Positions 62,909 to 64,000 of a DNA stretch of 64,000 nucleotides are shown in pieces. Each line of letters opens with the position of its first letter. Within the stretch, counting starts at the first letter, position 1. The DNA comes from Tsukamurella sputi (GTDB taxonomy: Bacteria > Actinomycetota > Actinomycetes > Mycobacteriales > Mycobacteriaceae). The position numbers and the translations under genes were made by a program. The DNA is taken from NCBI RefSeq assembly GCF_007858445.1, contig NZ_VIGV01000007.1:79027-143026 (forward strand), in the 5' to 3' direction. Below the pieces are notes generated by a model, which was not told where the DNA came from, ran no database searches, and saw nothing but the letters and a program-made list of their open reading frames with translations.

Positions 62909-64000
62909 CGACCGCCGTTCCGCGTGATGTTCAGGAAGACGTCGTCCATCGTTCCGTGCCGGAACTCGAAGTCTGTGATGTCGGAATCGAACTCGCGCAG
63001 CAGGTGCATGGCCTCCCGACTCGATTCGACGGTGATCCTCCGCTCGAGTCCGTTGAGCGTCGCGCGCCCGCCGAACCGGTCGTCGAACCGGCGGGCATCC
63101 CGGAGGGTCAGTCGCAGCTCGTCCTTCGCGTGCGCGGCACGGAGCTCCGTCGGCGTGCCCGCCGTGACGATCCGGCCGTGATCGATGATCGCGATCCGGT
63201 CCGCCCGCTCGGCCTCCTCCATGTAGTGCGTGGTGAGGAAGACAGTGAGGCGCAGCCGCTTCTGCAGGTCGAGGATCGTCGACCAGACGCGGTCGCGCGA
63301 GTCGGGGTCGAGGCCGGTCGTCGGCTCGTCGAGGAACAGGATCCGCGGCTGGTGGATCAGCGCGCGGGCGATGTCGGCCCGGCGCTTCTGGCCGCCGGAG
63401 AGCGCCTTGTAGCGCCGGCCGAGGAACTCCTCCAGGTCCAGCAGGCCGGACAACGCGGCGATCCGCTCCTTCGCGGCGGTCCCGTCGACGCCGTAGAACC
63501 GGGCGCGCAGTGCCAGGTTCTCCCGCACCGTCAGGATCGGGTCGAGCAGTGACTCCTGGAAGACCACGCCGATCGATCGGCGGATGTCCAGATCCCGCTC
63601 GCCGACCCGCATCCCGGCGACGTGGATCTCCCCGGACTCCACGGACTTCAGCGTGGTGATGCAGCTGATCGTCGTCGACTTGCCCGCACCGTTCGTGCCC
63701 AGGAACGCGAAGGTGCTCCCGTCGGCGACGTCGAAGGAGACGCCGTCCACCGCACGGAGGTCGCCGTAGCTCTTCACCAGATTCCGCACGCTGATCACCG
63801 ACGGCGCGCGAGGCGGCGCCACGGGCGGGCGTCCGGGGGACGCCTGTACCGGCGGAGCGGGGACGGGTGCGGGTGCGGGCGGCGGTGGTCCGGCGGGCGG
63901 GGCAACACGTGACGCCACCGCAGACGGCGCGGGCGATGCCGACGGCGGCTGCACCGGCGCAGCGACGGCCGTCGGGGCCGCGGCCTGCGCCGCGGCCGGG
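62905..64000 (-). CDS. ABC transporter ATPase (5' end outside window)
   Basis: DrrA-like ATPase. Walker A FLGTNGAGKSTT, signature ALSGGQKRRADIARALIH, Walker B ILFLDEPTTGLDPDSR and a C-terminal domain typical of daunorubicin-type exporters. A Pro/Ala-rich stretch of at least 60 residues precedes the ATPase, and the frame remains open to the window edge, so the true start is probably beyond 64000. Coupled to the permease. Confidence 0.9.
   Translation of the reverse strand, partial: PAAAQAAAPTAVAAPVQPPSASPAPSAVASRVAPPAGPPPPAPAPVPAPPVQASPGRPPVAPPRAPSVISVRNLVKSYGDLRAVDGVSFDVADGSTFAFLGTNGAGKSTTISCITTLKSVESGEIHVAGMRVGERDLDIRRSIGVVFQESLLDPILTVRENLALRARFYGVDGTAAKERIAALSGLLDLEEFLGRRYKALSGGQKRRADIARALIHQPRILFLDEPTTGLDPDSRDRVWSTILDLQKRLRLTVFLTTHYMEEAERADRIAIIDHGRIVTAGTPTELRAAHAKDELRLTLRDARRFDDRFGGRATLNGLERRITVESSREAMHLLREFDSDITDFEFRHGTMDDVFLNITRNGGR

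Overview
The window is a high-G+C (about 70 percent in the stretches I counted) actinobacterial chromosome segment. Mycolate-type genes (a CmrA-like mycolate reductase, an LdtB-like L,D-transpeptidase, F420-type oxidoreductases), DipZ and a carboxylic acid reductase point to the Mycobacteriales. Gene content and the reductase suggest Tsukamurella or a close relative; the genus is inference.

Layout. 1-9.6 kb: fatty-acid and redox housekeeping genes (two acyl-CoA dehydrogenases, Bcp peroxiredoxin, a LysR regulator divergent from an NDH-2-like dehydrogenase, the L,D-transpeptidase lipoprotein), tRNA-Lys and a pair of PH-domain membrane proteins. 9.6-12.2 kb: a secreted serine protease and PutP. 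12.3-17.1 kb: a 4.7-kb island in the 3' end of tRNA-His, bounded by a perfect 44-bp direct repeat. It carries a multi-domain membrane-anchored toxin with a C-terminal nuclease-like tip, a probable immunity gene, a frameshifted gene, a small membrane ORF, a tRNA-like minihelix and a large extended hairpin, but no recognisable integrase. 17.2-24 kb: orn, a HerA/DUF853 ATPase and cmrA, then DoxX/PPOX genes behind an iron-box-like site, and padR-fadH behind a perfect palindrome. 24-30 kb: tRNA-Arg, a secreted four-cysteine protein with DipZ, and a citrate transporter with its two-component system. 30-37.5 kb: secreted lipase, S9 peptidase, an ABC exporter whose ATPase is fused to an extracytoplasmic alpha/beta hydrolase, and an SPFH protein. 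37.6-42.2 kb: a four-gene organosulfur run (SfnB, SfnG, SsuD-like and another luciferase-like monooxygenase). 42.4-46.4 kb: carboxylic acid reductase and a second SSB. 46.6-60 kb: nitrate assimilation: narK-nnaR-cbiX on one strand, converging on nasN, mobA-moeA, nirB, nirD and two tandem pseudokinase-like membrane proteins on the other, with GlnR-like boxes before nasN and nirB. 60-64 kb: an F420-type oxidoreductase, UppP and an ABC-2 exporter cut by the window edge.

How it works together. NarK imports nitrate. NasN, whose cofactor genes sit next to it as a MobA-MoeA fusion, reduces nitrate to nitrite. NirBD, whose siroheme is probably supplied through the CbiX-type chelatase, reduces nitrite to ammonium. 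NnaR and GlnR are the likely regulators. The most novel material is the tRNA-His island with its exchangeable toxin tip, the pseudokinase pair at the end of the nitrate genes, and the hydrolase-ABC fusion.
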